Part shown: positions 1 through 5,769 of the stretch, in pieces
How positions within the stretch are numbered: position 1 is the stretch's first letter
Layout of the letters: each line of letters begins with the position of its first letter
DNA from: DATMBL01 sp050735975
Lineage (GTDB): Bacteria; Desulfobacterota; Binatia; UBA9968
Length of the DNA stretch: 7,681 nucleotides
Assembly: GCA_050735975.1 (NCBI GenBank)
Contig: JBOHVS010000091.1
Location: 1 to 7,681, forward strand
Reading direction: 5' to 3'
The notes under the pieces: model-generated
Seen by the model: the letters and a program-made list of their open reading frames with translations, nothing else
Database searches by the model: none
Told to the model about the DNA's origin: nothing
Made by a program: the position numbers and the translations under genes

Positions 1-182
1 GTGATCACTTCGGTATCCAAGCCGTGTTTCTTGAATAGGCCCCGGTCTTGCGCGATCCAAAGCGGCAACAATTCGCCGCTCAAACCTGCGCTGCCAATGC
101 GGATAGTTTGAGCGGCGACATCTGAGCCGGTGATCGCAGTAACGAGCAGCGCCGTAACGACCATTCTGAAGAAAAGTTTCAT
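1..182 (-). CDS. ABC transporter substrate-binding protein, NMT1/SsuA-like, N-terminal part (gene runs off the left edge)
   Basis: Reading leftwards from an ATG at 182, the first 60 codons begin MKLFFRMVVTALLVTAITGS. This is a typical Sec signal peptide: K and R in the n-region, a hydrophobic core, and an AxA-type site near VAA-Q at residues 22-25. The mature start IRIGSAGLSGELLPLWIA, followed by QDRGLFKKHGLDTEVI, is the hallmark opening of NMT1/THI5-like (SsuA/TauA-type) periplasmic binding proteins, which deliver small organic ligands to an ABC permease. No lipobox cysteine is seen, so a soluble periplasmic protein is expected. A Shine-Dalgarno GAGGAG lies 6-7 bases upstream of the ATG. It is the third gene of a minus-strand cluster, 80 bp after the second amidohydrolase, which suggests that it supplies their substrate (inference). 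The rest of the gene is outside the window, so ligand and full length are unknown. Confidence 0.88.
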   Translation of the reverse strand, partial: MKLFFRMVVTALLVTAITGSDVAAQTIRIGSAGLSGELLPLWIAQDRGLFKKHGLDTEVI

Positions 183-262
183 AGCTCTCCTCACAAGACT
201 CCTCGTCTCTTCGTTTTTAACTTCGTCGTGCTGGCGTCGAAGTGCTTTGTGACCATTTGGGA

Positions 263-1729
263 TCAGTCGTAAAGAAATTGGCTGCCGGGTTTTCTCGGAA
301 CGTAACGACCCACCGGGTCGCCGACCATTTCCATGCTATTGCTTCTGTCTGACCACTCGGCGACGACGTTGCCACGGACAATCGTCATCACCGGCCAGCC
401 GGTGAACTCCCACCCTTCATAGATAGACCACCCGGAAGAGGTGTAGAGCATATCCGGCTTCACAGTCGCTTTCTTGTTTAAGTCCACAACCACGATATCG
501 CCGTCGGAGGCTATCCGAATGGTGCCTTTTTTGGGAAACAGGCCGAATACTTTGGCGTTGTTTTCACAGCAACACTCCACCATCCGCTCCAAGGATATGC
601 GTCCTTGATTGACTCCTAAGCTGAGCATCACTTGCAAGTACGCCTCCACGCGGGATGAGAAGCCGCTGACGCTCTTCCAGACATCGCCTTTGACTTCCAT
701 CTCACCGCGTGGGACGCCATGATTGACATGATCCGTGCCGACACAGTGAATTCTTCCCTCTCTTAGTCCCGTCCAGATTCTTTCGATGGTCTCTTTGCTG
801 CGGAGCGGGACATTGAGCTTCCAGGCGTCCTTGGCTAGGGAGAGGTAGCACGGAGCGGTTTGAGCGAAAATCGTTAAACCTTCTTTGCGCGCCTTTTCGA
901 CTTCGTCCATGGTTTCATCGCAGGTGCAGTGCTGGATGTAAAGCGGGCATTTCAGCAATTCGGCGAAATAGGCAAATTGCCGAACATGAGCCGCCTCCGC
1001 AAAATGCGGAGACCGGTCATCCCAGGCGCCGATATCCATGCGCCCCTGTTTTTTGAGTCTTTCCTCGAGGACTCGAACAATGCCCCAGTTTTCGCAGTGA
1101 AGGCTGACGATGCACGGAGGCCCAAGCCTGGCCACGTGTTCCATGCCCCGGTACACCGTGCCGTCATCGAAGCCGAAAAATCCCATTCGCTTCTGCGAAA
1201 GCCAGCCTGAAGCTTCCGGGCGCATCATATGGAGATAGTACTTGAAAGAGGTGATGCCGAATTTTTCCGCGTATTCCGGAATCTCGTCGGCCTGCCCATC
1301 GTTGGCGAGGATCGGCGTTAGAAAAAAGTCTACGCGTGAGTGTTTCTCACCGGCATCTTTAAAGTTTGGGAACACGTTCTTGAAAGAGACAATGTCATTG
1401 GGATCATTTTCCAGCTTGTGTTTCATCTGCATATTGGGGCTGGTAAGCTGCATGCCCCAGGTGGTAACGCCCGTGGAAGCGGCGGCCTTGGTTTCGCTGA
1501 TGAGATCGTCAGTAATCGGCCGGTGGATTCCCAGATGGACCTCCGGGTCGATCAAACCTGGAAGAATGTGCTTTCCGCCGACGTCAATGACCTTTTGTGC
1601 GTCAGGCAAAGCGGAGTCTTTGCCCACGGCAATAAACTTGCCGTCTTTTATTGCCACCCCGCCCTCAACAATACCCTGAGAAGAAACAATCTTGCCGTTC
1701 TTGACGACCAAGTCAGCCCGTTCAGTCAT
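263..1729 (-). CDS. Dihydropyrimidinase/D-hydantoinase-like amidohydrolase, downstream paralogue (488 aa)
   Basis: A full-length cyclic-amidohydrolase-type protein (family usually about 450-490 aa). An N-terminal beta-sandwich strand set (DLVVKNGKIV, residues 6-15) precedes the TIM barrel. Ligand-like residues seen in order: D61-P62-E63-V64-H65, K163 in the SFKYY motif (the lysine carboxylated in relatives), H211 (SLHCEN), H267 (YIQHCTC) and D333 (GTDH). The C-terminal signature FGLFPKKGTI and GDIVVVDL is normal for the family. Two things are odd. Residue 63 is Glu where hydantoinases and dihydropyrimidinases have the first His of HxH. The SFKxFMAY tyrosine that stabilises the tetrahedral intermediate in hydantoinases is M168 here. 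Hydrolysis of a cyclic or linear amide is likely, but the substrate is not assignable. The ATG start is supported by GAGAGGAAG a few bases upstream. It lies 32 bp after its paralogue on the same strand, with which it is collinear over its whole length. Cytoplasmic; no signal peptide. Confidence 0.9.
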   Translation of the reverse strand: MTERADLVVKNGKIVSSQGIVEGGVAIKDGKFIAVGKDSALPDAQKVIDVGGKHILPGLIDPEVHLGIHRPITDDLISETKAAASTGVTTWGMQLTSPNMQMKHKLENDPNDIVSFKNVFPNFKDAGEKHSRVDFFLTPILANDGQADEIPEYAEKFGITSFKYYLHMMRPEASGWLSQKRMGFFGFDDGTVYRGMEHVARLGPPCIVSLHCENWGIVRVLEERLKKQGRMDIGAWDDRSPHFAEAAHVRQFAYFAELLKCPLYIQHCTCDETMDEVEKARKEGLTIFAQTAPCYLSLAKDAWKLNVPLRSKETIERIWTGLREGRIHCVGTDHVNHGVPRGEMEVKGDVWKSVSGFSSRVEAYLQVMLSLGVNQGRISLERMVECCCENNAKVFGLFPKKGTIRIASDGDIVVVDLNKKATVKPDMLYTSSGWSIYEGWEFTGWPVMTIVRGNVVAEWSDRSNSMEMVGDPVGRYVPRKPGSQFLYD

Positions 1730-1761
1730 CTTACTTCCTCTCTCTTCTTTGCGCCCGATTG

Positions 1762-3249
1762 TTAAGCCTCTATCGGATAAGTTGCGTAGCCCAGTTTTCT
1801 GGCCTGGTATTTTCCTCTTGGCTTACCCATCATGTTGTGCTTTTGTTCCCTCTCATTCCACTCCGAGGCAACTTCGCCGCGTAGGATAACCTGATACGGC
1901 CAGCCGGTGACCTCCCAGCCTTCGAAGATCGACCAACCGGCAGAGGTTAACAGCATATTTTTGTTGATCGTTTGCTTCTTTTTCAGATCGACCAATACAA
2001 TGTCGGCATCGGCGCCCACTCTTAACACACCTTTTTTGGGAAAAAGGCCGAATGCCTTGGCAGGATTCTCGCAACAAAACTCGACGCACCGGGGCAAAGT
2101 GATACGGCCTTTGTTGACTCCTTCGCTCAGCATGACCGGGAGCATCGCCTCGACGCGAGAAGAGAATCCGCTAACGGTCTTCCACACGTCACCCTTTACC
2201 TCCATCTCCTCCCTGGGGACGCCGTGGTTCACATGATCGGATCCTACGCAATCGACATCGCCATTGGCCACAGCCTTCCAGAGCTGTTCCATGGTCTGCC
2301 GATCTCGCAGCGGGACGTTTATTTTATAGGCGTCATGGTCAAGCGTCAGGTAAACAAAGCCTGTCTCGCCGATGATTTTGACCCCCTCGCTGCGGGCGCG
2401 TTTAATCTCATCGATGCTTTCCTGCGTTGTGGTGTGGACAATGTAGAGAGGGGAGTTGGTCACTTTAGCGAGGTACGCGTACTGGCGCACGTGAGTGGCT
2501 TCGACAAAGTGCGGGCACCGTTCATCCCAGGCTGCGTTGTCCTTGCGTCCTTGCTTGATCAAACGCGCCTGAAGGACACGGATAATCTCCCAGTTTTCCG
2601 GATGAATACAGGTAATGCAGGGAGGTCCCAACCGTCCGACATGCTCCATTCCAATGTAAACGGTCCCATCGTCAAAGCCGTAGACGCCAATCTTTTTCTG
2701 CGGCTCCCAGTGTCCCAGGGTATCCTGCCCGCGCTTGAGATGGAGGTAGTATTTGTAAGAGGTGGCCCCGTATTTTTCCGCCAGCAGTGGAATCTCTTCG
2801 ACCTGGGCGTCGTTAGAGACGAGCGGGGTTAAAAAATAATCCACCATGGAGTGCTCGTTGCCCATATCTTCGTAAATCGACATGACCTGACTGAAAGGCA
2901 CGCTGTCCCCGGGGTCTTTAACCGGTTTGAAGCTGCGGCTAATGGTGGGGCTGGTCAGCATCATTCCCCATGTCGTGACACCACCCGCCACAGCGGCCTT
3001 CGTCTCGGAGATGAAATCGTCCTGCAGAGAACGGTGAACGCCCAGGTGCGTTTCCGGATCAACAACGCCGGGAAGAACGTAGTTTCCTTTGGCATCGATG
3101 GTCTTTTTCGCCGGGAAATCGCTTAAATCGGTTGCAATCGCGGCGATCTTTTCTCCTTTGATTCCAATACTCGATGATATAATATCCGGAGGAATAACGA
3201 GTTTTCCATTCTTGATCACTAAATCGAATTCCATAGGTCCATTCGCCAT
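1762..3249 (-). CDS. Dihydropyrimidinase/D-hydantoinase-like amidohydrolase, promoter-proximal paralogue (495 aa)
   Basis: First gene of the minus-strand cluster and a full-length paralogue of the next gene. The N-terminal domain FDLVIKNGKLV (residues 8-18) is followed by the barrel motifs D64-P65-E66-T67-H68, K166 in SYKYY, H216 (CIHPEN), H272 (YIVHTT) and D338 (GSDH). Long blocks are shared with the neighbour, for example NHGVPR, EMEVKGDVWK, SGFSSRVEA, FGLFPKKG and SGWSI/SAGWSI. As in the neighbour, Glu66 replaces the first metal His, and L171 stands where hydantoinases have the catalytic Tyr. These are therefore conserved subfamily traits rather than random damage. It differs by an insertion around residues 173-180 and fewer cysteines. 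Start: the first ATG (3249) has AAGG 8 bases upstream. An internal ATG five codons on (MEFDLV) is a possible alternative. Likely a cytoplasmic amide hydrolase; substrate unknown. Two adjacent paralogues could form a hetero-oligomer (inference). Confidence 0.9.
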   Translation of the reverse strand: MANGPMEFDLVIKNGKLVIPPDIISSSIGIKGEKIAAIATDLSDFPAKKTIDAKGNYVLPGVVDPETHLGVHRSLQDDFISETKAAVAGGVTTWGMMLTSPTISRSFKPVKDPGDSVPFSQVMSIYEDMGNEHSMVDYFLTPLVSNDAQVEEIPLLAEKYGATSYKYYLHLKRGQDTLGHWEPQKKIGVYGFDDGTVYIGMEHVGRLGPPCITCIHPENWEIIRVLQARLIKQGRKDNAAWDERCPHFVEATHVRQYAYLAKVTNSPLYIVHTTTQESIDEIKRARSEGVKIIGETGFVYLTLDHDAYKINVPLRDRQTMEQLWKAVANGDVDCVGSDHVNHGVPREEMEVKGDVWKTVSGFSSRVEAMLPVMLSEGVNKGRITLPRCVEFCCENPAKAFGLFPKKGVLRVGADADIVLVDLKKKQTINKNMLLTSAGWSIFEGWEVTGWPYQVILRGEVASEWNEREQKHNMMGKPRGKYQARKLGYATYPIEA

Positions 3250-3297
3250 TGATTCTACCTTACCCTTCTACAAAGATTTACGTTGGATGCCGGCGGT

Positions 3298-3321
3298 GGA
3301 TGAGTCGCCTGCGCTCCATCC
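3298..3321. repeat. Imperfect palindrome in the 5' UTR of the amidohydrolase operon
   Basis: Arms GGATG (3298-3302) and CATCC (3317-3321) flank a GC-rich core. On the minus strand it reads GGATGGAGCGCAGGCGACTC followed by ATCC. It starts about 3 bases downstream of the predicted transcription start of the amidohydrolase operon, so it would form a stem at the very 5' end of that mRNA. It resembles the short dispersed GGATGGG...CCCATCC-type palindromes found in intergenic DNA of many bacteria. Whether it is a dispersed repeat or an operator cannot be told from a single copy. Confidence 0.4.
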
Positions 3322-3330
3322 TACGAGACA

Positions 3331-3359
3331 GCTATAGTTACCTAAGGAAAGTTTGTCAA
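3331..3359 (-). promoter_or_regulatory. Sigma-70-type promoter for the amidohydrolase/transporter operon
   Basis: On the minus strand a perfect -35 box TTGACA (3359-3354) is followed by a 17-base spacer and TATAGC (3336-3331, 4 of 6 matches to TATAAT). A start site near 3324 would give a 5' UTR of about 75 bases before the ATG at 3249. It lies between the repeat-rich region and the first gene and points at it. This makes the cluster its own transcription unit rather than an extension of moeA. Confidence 0.6.
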
Positions 3360-3405
3360 TTTCGAAATAGTCAAGCTGTGGTTGAATGAAATTTAAGCTG
3401 ACTCA

Positions 3406-3453
3406 CTCCCGGCTTCAAGCTGGGAGGTTCGCCCCGGTCGGCTAAAAGCCGAC
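3406..3453. repeat. Pair of adjacent hairpins, possible remnant of an IS200/IS605-type element end
   Basis: Hairpin 1 (3406-3426) has 10-base arms CTCCCGGCTT and AAGCTGGGAG around a single base, with one G-T wobble; realistically this is an 8-bp stem with a 5-base loop. Hairpin 2 (3437-3453) is a perfect 7-bp stem, GTCGGCT and AGCCGAC, with loop AAA. Subterminal hairpins of this sort, with CTCCCGGCTT-type stems, occur at the ends of IS200/IS605 and tnpB-only elements. No transposase or TnpB coding sequence is present beside it, so at most this is a solo end or a small non-autonomous derivative. A resemblance from memory only. Confidence 0.35.
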
Positions 3454-3486
3454 GATAACCCACCACCCTCCCCCCGCGATCAGTGA

Positions 3487-3557
3487 GTCACCCTGAGCGT
3501 GAGCGAAGGGTCTTGTCACCTTGATATAAGATTTCTCGGCTTCGCCTCGAAATGACA
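3487..3557. repeat. Interspersed-type intergenic repeat with two stem-loops
   Basis: The minus strand reads TGTCATTTCGAGGCGAAGCC, then GAGAAATCTT, a short AT-rich linker, and GTGACAAGACCCTTCGCTCA followed by CGCTCAGGGTGAC. This wording is characteristic of a dispersed intergenic repeat seen in many environmental bacterial genomes (established knowledge, from memory). Internal structure: 3531-3553 folds as a 5-bp plus 3-bp stem (ATTTC/GAAAT and GGC/GCC) around a symmetric 2x2 internal loop. 3491-3510 has CCCT/AGGG ends around a GC-rich core. GTCACC occurs at 3487-3492 and again at 3515-3520. No coding potential seen. Confidence 0.5.
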
Positions 3558-3562
3558 CCGTG

Positions 3563-3601
3563 CTTCGCCTCAAGGCGAGGGGTTTTCACCATCCCCGATG
3601 G
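3563..3601 (-). terminator. Two hairpins just downstream of moeA, possible transcript 3' end
   Basis: Within 6 bases of the moeA stop codon the minus strand carries CCATC-GGG-GATGG (3601-3589). A 7-bp stem with a 4-base loop follows (3580-3563, core CGCC/GGCG). Neither is followed by a U-run, so this is not a canonical intrinsic terminator. It could protect a 3' end, or be part of the adjacent repeat cluster. The position right after the stop, together with the separate promoter of the next operon, is the reason for the call. Confidence 0.28.
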
Positions 3602-3606
3602 AGACA

Positions 3607-4842
3607 CTAAAATAGTATCACCTCGACCTCTTCCCCGGCTTCAACGCCCTCCTGGTTGAGATCGATGCGGATCATGCCGTCGGCTTTAACCAGTGTAAAG
3701 ATCGCGCCGGATTTGTTGGGGAGGGGTGCGGCGTAGAGTTTACCGTCCGATCGTTCGAGACTTACCCGGATGTAATCCTCACGACCCGTTTGCGACGCAA
3801 CGTTCGTCTTGAGGATTGCTCGACTGGTCCTTCTGAACTGGCAGGCCGCGGCTGCATCTTCGCCGCCCAATGCTCTGACCAACGGAGCGGCGAACAGATC
3901 GAAGATCACCAGAGCAGATACAGGATAACCGGGAAGACCAAGGAGCGGCTTCCCGCCTGCCATCGCAAAGATAGTCGGCTTTCCCGGGCTCACAGAGATT
4001 CCGTGGAATACGATGCTCGCGTCCGGAAGGGCGAGAATCGCATCCAGAGCAATATCTCTGGCGCCGACCGAACTGCCGCCGGACAACATGATGAGGTCGG
4101 CATACTTCAGCGCCTCGCCCAGCGCCCAGATCAATGCAGCGCGATCATCGCGTATGACTCCCAAATCGCTCAATTCAGCGCCGCACTCCTCGATCAGACC
4201 CGCAAGCGAGTGCTGATTGATATTGCGGACTTGCCCCGGAAGCGGTTCTACCTCAGGCTCAACGATCTCGTCTCCCGTGGAGATAAGAGTCACACGGGGT
4301 TTTTTGTAAATCGACAGCGATGAGACGCCGATGCCTGTTAAGGCGCCCACGTCATGAGCTCTAAGCCGCCTGCCGCGCTTGAAAACGAGATTTCCCTTTT
4401 TGATGTCGTCGCCGATTTGGATCACATTCTGCCAGGGTGATATTCCCCGCTGGATCTCGACCATGTCGTCGCCGATTTCCTCCGTGTATTCGACCATCAC
4501 CACACCGTCGCAGCCGGGCGGCAGCATTCCACCCGTGGAGATGCGCATCGCCTCGCCTTGCCCGAGCGGACGAGTGACCTCCTTGCCCATCTCAACGATG
4601 CCGGCAAGCTTCAGATACGCCGGTAGGCTCGTGCTCGCGCCAAATGTATCTTTGGCGTTCACGGCGTAGCCATCCATAGCTGCGCGATGAAAGTGCGGCA
4701 AGTCAACTTGAGAGTAGAGGTCTTCTGCGAGAACGCGGGCGCGCGCCTGCTTGGTGAGTATTTCCTCAGTTTCGACCGGAGGGACCTGAAGAAGAATCCG
4801 TCGCGCTTCTTCCGGAGTGACGACCTTAAAAAACGGCTTCAA
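3607..4842 (-). CDS. moeA: Molybdopterin molybdenumtransferase MoeA
   Basis: Inserts molybdate into adenylylated molybdopterin, the last common step of molybdenum cofactor synthesis, in the cytoplasm. The 411 aa match the family's usual length of about 400. Motifs in order: HFHRAAMDGYAV (residues 50-61, active-site Asp57), STGG (102-105), GDDIKKG (144-150), the MoaB/Mog-like domain with ISTGDEIVEP (187-196), GGSSVGARD (255-263), SPGKPTIFA (285-293) and GLPGYPVSAL (302-311), then the C-terminal beta-barrel domain IV. The usual GGVSVG is GGSSVG here and GLPGN is GLPGY; both are mild substitutions and the acidic ligands remain. Start: TTG at 4842, with AGAAGGG 9 bases upstream. No ATG or GTG lies between it and the conserved N-terminus, and the first in-frame ATG is inside AMDGYA. 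Monocistronic as seen, divergent from sodC. No molybdoenzyme is visible in the window. Confidence 0.95.
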   Translation of the reverse strand: MKPFFKVVTPEEARRILLQVPPVETEEILTKQARARVLAEDLYSQVDLPHFHRAAMDGYAVNAKDTFGASTSLPAYLKLAGIVEMGKEVTRPLGQGEAMRISTGGMLPPGCDGVVMVEYTEEIGDDMVEIQRGISPWQNVIQIGDDIKKGNLVFKRGRRLRAHDVGALTGIGVSSLSIYKKPRVTLISTGDEIVEPEVEPLPGQVRNINQHSLAGLIEECGAELSDLGVIRDDRAALIWALGEALKYADLIMLSGGSSVGARDIALDAILALPDASIVFHGISVSPGKPTIFAMAGGKPLLGLPGYPVSALVIFDLFAAPLVRALGGEDAAAACQFRRTSRAILKTNVASQTGREDYIRVSLERSDGKLYAAPLPNKSGAIFTLVKADGMIRIDLNQEGVEAGEEVEVILF

Positions 4843-4867
4843 CAGTGCGTTCCCTTCTAAAACAGCA

Positions 4868-4894
4868 ATTATAGAAAAGGAGGGCTAAAGGCAA
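4868..4894 (-). promoter_or_regulatory. Probable moeA promoter
   Basis: The minus strand has a perfect -10 box TATAAT (4873-4868). A weak -35-like TTGCCT (4894-4889) lies 15 bases upstream, which is short; TTGC-type alternatives with longer spacing overlap it. A start near 4861 would leave a leader of about 19 bases containing the AGAAGGG ribosome-binding site before the TTG start of moeA. The -10 box is convincing, the -35 is not. Confidence 0.45.
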
Positions 4895-4908
4895 GCCGGT
4901 TAAACACA

Positions 4909-4932
4909 GATAGAGACAGAGACAGTGACAGA
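4909..4932. repeat. Short hexamer tandem repeat (GACAGA-type, four units)
   Basis: Four consecutive 6-base units read GATAGA, GACAGA, GACAGT, GACAGA, followed by a run of six G. The tract sits just upstream of the predicted moeA -35 box in the moeA-sodC divergent intergenic region. Two of the four units are degenerate, which argues against current rapid length variation. Confidence 0.6.
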
Positions 4933-5007
4933 GGGGGGTCCTTCGTCCCAGTTTCGAAACGCTTGCGGTGATCGTCGTTCTCGTCCTTCCCAGAATTGCA
5001 ACAGACA

Positions 5008-5031
5008 CCGGCCGGCCGGCTTCATTTTTTT
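5008..5031. other. CCGG triplet palindrome followed by a T-run
   Basis: CCGGCCGGCCGG (5008-5019) is self-complementary and is followed within a few bases by seven T residues. On the plus strand this resembles a terminator, but no plus-strand gene is visible upstream of it and the hairpin would be only 4 bp with a 4-base loop. It lies in the sodC leader region. A protein-binding palindrome or chance are both possible. Confidence 0.2.
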
Positions 5032-5110
5032 ACCTTCTCTAGCGGCACTTGTTTTGCTTATTTTTGCTTCAACTTCCGGTCGATTCGGTTTTCCGCTTCA
5101 AGAGGCAAAC

Positions 5111-5120
5111 AGGAGGAAGG
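5111..5120 (+). promoter_or_regulatory. Strong ribosome-binding site that selects the sodC GTG start
   Basis: AGGAGGAAGG carries the full AGGAGG core, ending 7 bases before GTG at 5124. No comparable site precedes the upstream in-frame TTG codons at 5049 and 5064, so translation most likely begins at 5124. Confidence 0.7.
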
Positions 5121-5123
5121 CTC

Positions 5124-5669
5124 GTGGAGGAGAATGCTTTTCTCATCGCGTTATTTTTTCTTGGGATATTCGGCAGAGAACCGGCGATGGCGCAAGATCC
5201 TGTGAAAATCAGTAATACGGAACGCCAGGAAGTTGGGCGGGCGAGTCTTACCGATACCCCGAGCGGTGTGGTCATCGGCTTAAGCCTCCGGGAAAAGCCG
5301 AGCGGCATATCCCCTGGATCACATGCTTTTCACATCCATGCCGTGGGCAAGTGCGAGCCTCCGTTCAAATCGGCTGGTGATCACTACAACCCGCAGAAGA
5401 AGCAACACGGCTTTCTATCCAAAGGCGGTGGTCATGCCGGCGACCTGGTGAACATTCATGTGCCTGAGAATGGCGGGCTCATGGTGGAGTTCTTTGTGCC
5501 GGAAGTGCGGCTAAAAGACCGGAACAACCGCCTCATGGATGAGGACGGTTCCGCGCTGGTGATCCACGCTCAGACGGATGACTACCGAAGCGACCCGTCT
5601 GGCAACGCCGGCGACCGGATTGCGTGCGGTGTGATTGAAGCGCCCGCGAAAACAGCGAAGTCGAAGTAG
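5124..5669 (+). CDS. sodC: Superoxide dismutase [Cu-Zn], exported
   Basis: Converts superoxide to oxygen and hydrogen peroxide, normally in the periplasm. Numbered from the GTG start (181 aa), the copper ligands are H70, H72 (FHIH), H87 and H148 (VIHA). The zinc ligands are H87 (bridging), H95, H104 and D107 (GHAGD). The disulfide pair is C77 and C168, and R165 in GDRIACGVI is the active-site arginine. All are intact. The N-terminus has a hydrophobic stretch (AFLIALFFLGIF) ending in AMAQ, consistent with signal peptidase cleavage near residues 23-24. The extreme N-terminus VEEN is acidic, which is unusual for a signal peptide. A longer version from TTG at 5049 would place a basic segment (FRFKRQTGGR) before the hydrophobic core but lacks a ribosome-binding site. 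The GTG start is chosen on the strength of AGGAGGAAGG. No convincing promoter was found. Confidence 0.93.
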   Translation: MEENAFLIALFFLGIFGREPAMAQDPVKISNTERQEVGRASLTDTPSGVVIGLSLREKPSGISPGSHAFHIHAVGKCEPPFKSAGDHYNPQKKQHGFLSKGGGHAGDLVNIHVPENGGLMVEFFVPEVRLKDRNNRLMDEDGSALVIHAQTDDYRSDPSGNAGDRIACGVIEAPAKTAKSK

Positions 5670-5769
5670 CAGAGCGCCCGTTCTGGACTTTTTGGTTTCA
5701 ATCTGGCGTCGCGGACCTATCCTCCCCGGTTGTCCTCCCGAGCAAATGCGAGGCTTGTTCTGCTGAGTT

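Noticed and set aside
2224..2832. A 202-codon open frame on the plus strand, antisense to the first amidohydrolase
   Set aside because: The opposite strand encodes a clear amidohydrolase with conserved motifs across the same span. The plus-strand translation shows no recognisable domain and no convincing ribosome-binding site. Similar long antisense frames occur opposite the second paralogue (1242-1679), as expected from shared codon bias.
3406..3453. Hairpin pair as an intrinsic terminator of moeA
   Set aside because: It lies more than 150 bases past the stop, and on the minus strand neither stem is followed by a T-run.
3790..4323. A 177-codon plus-strand open frame opposite moeA
   Set aside because: It lies entirely within the MoeA coding region, whose motifs are continuous on the other strand, and its translation is low-complexity and family-less.
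4996..5205. Overlapping plus-strand frame with an ATG at 5134 preceded by GAGGAG-like sequence in the sodC leader
   Set aside because: The frame closes after about 23 codons from that ATG and is out of phase with the conserved SOD domain; the adjacent GTG is in phase and has the better site.
5690..5769. Search for a Pho box or separate promoter before the PsiE-family gene
   Set aside because: No CTGTCAT-type direct repeats and no paired -35/-10 boxes were found in the 100-bp gap.
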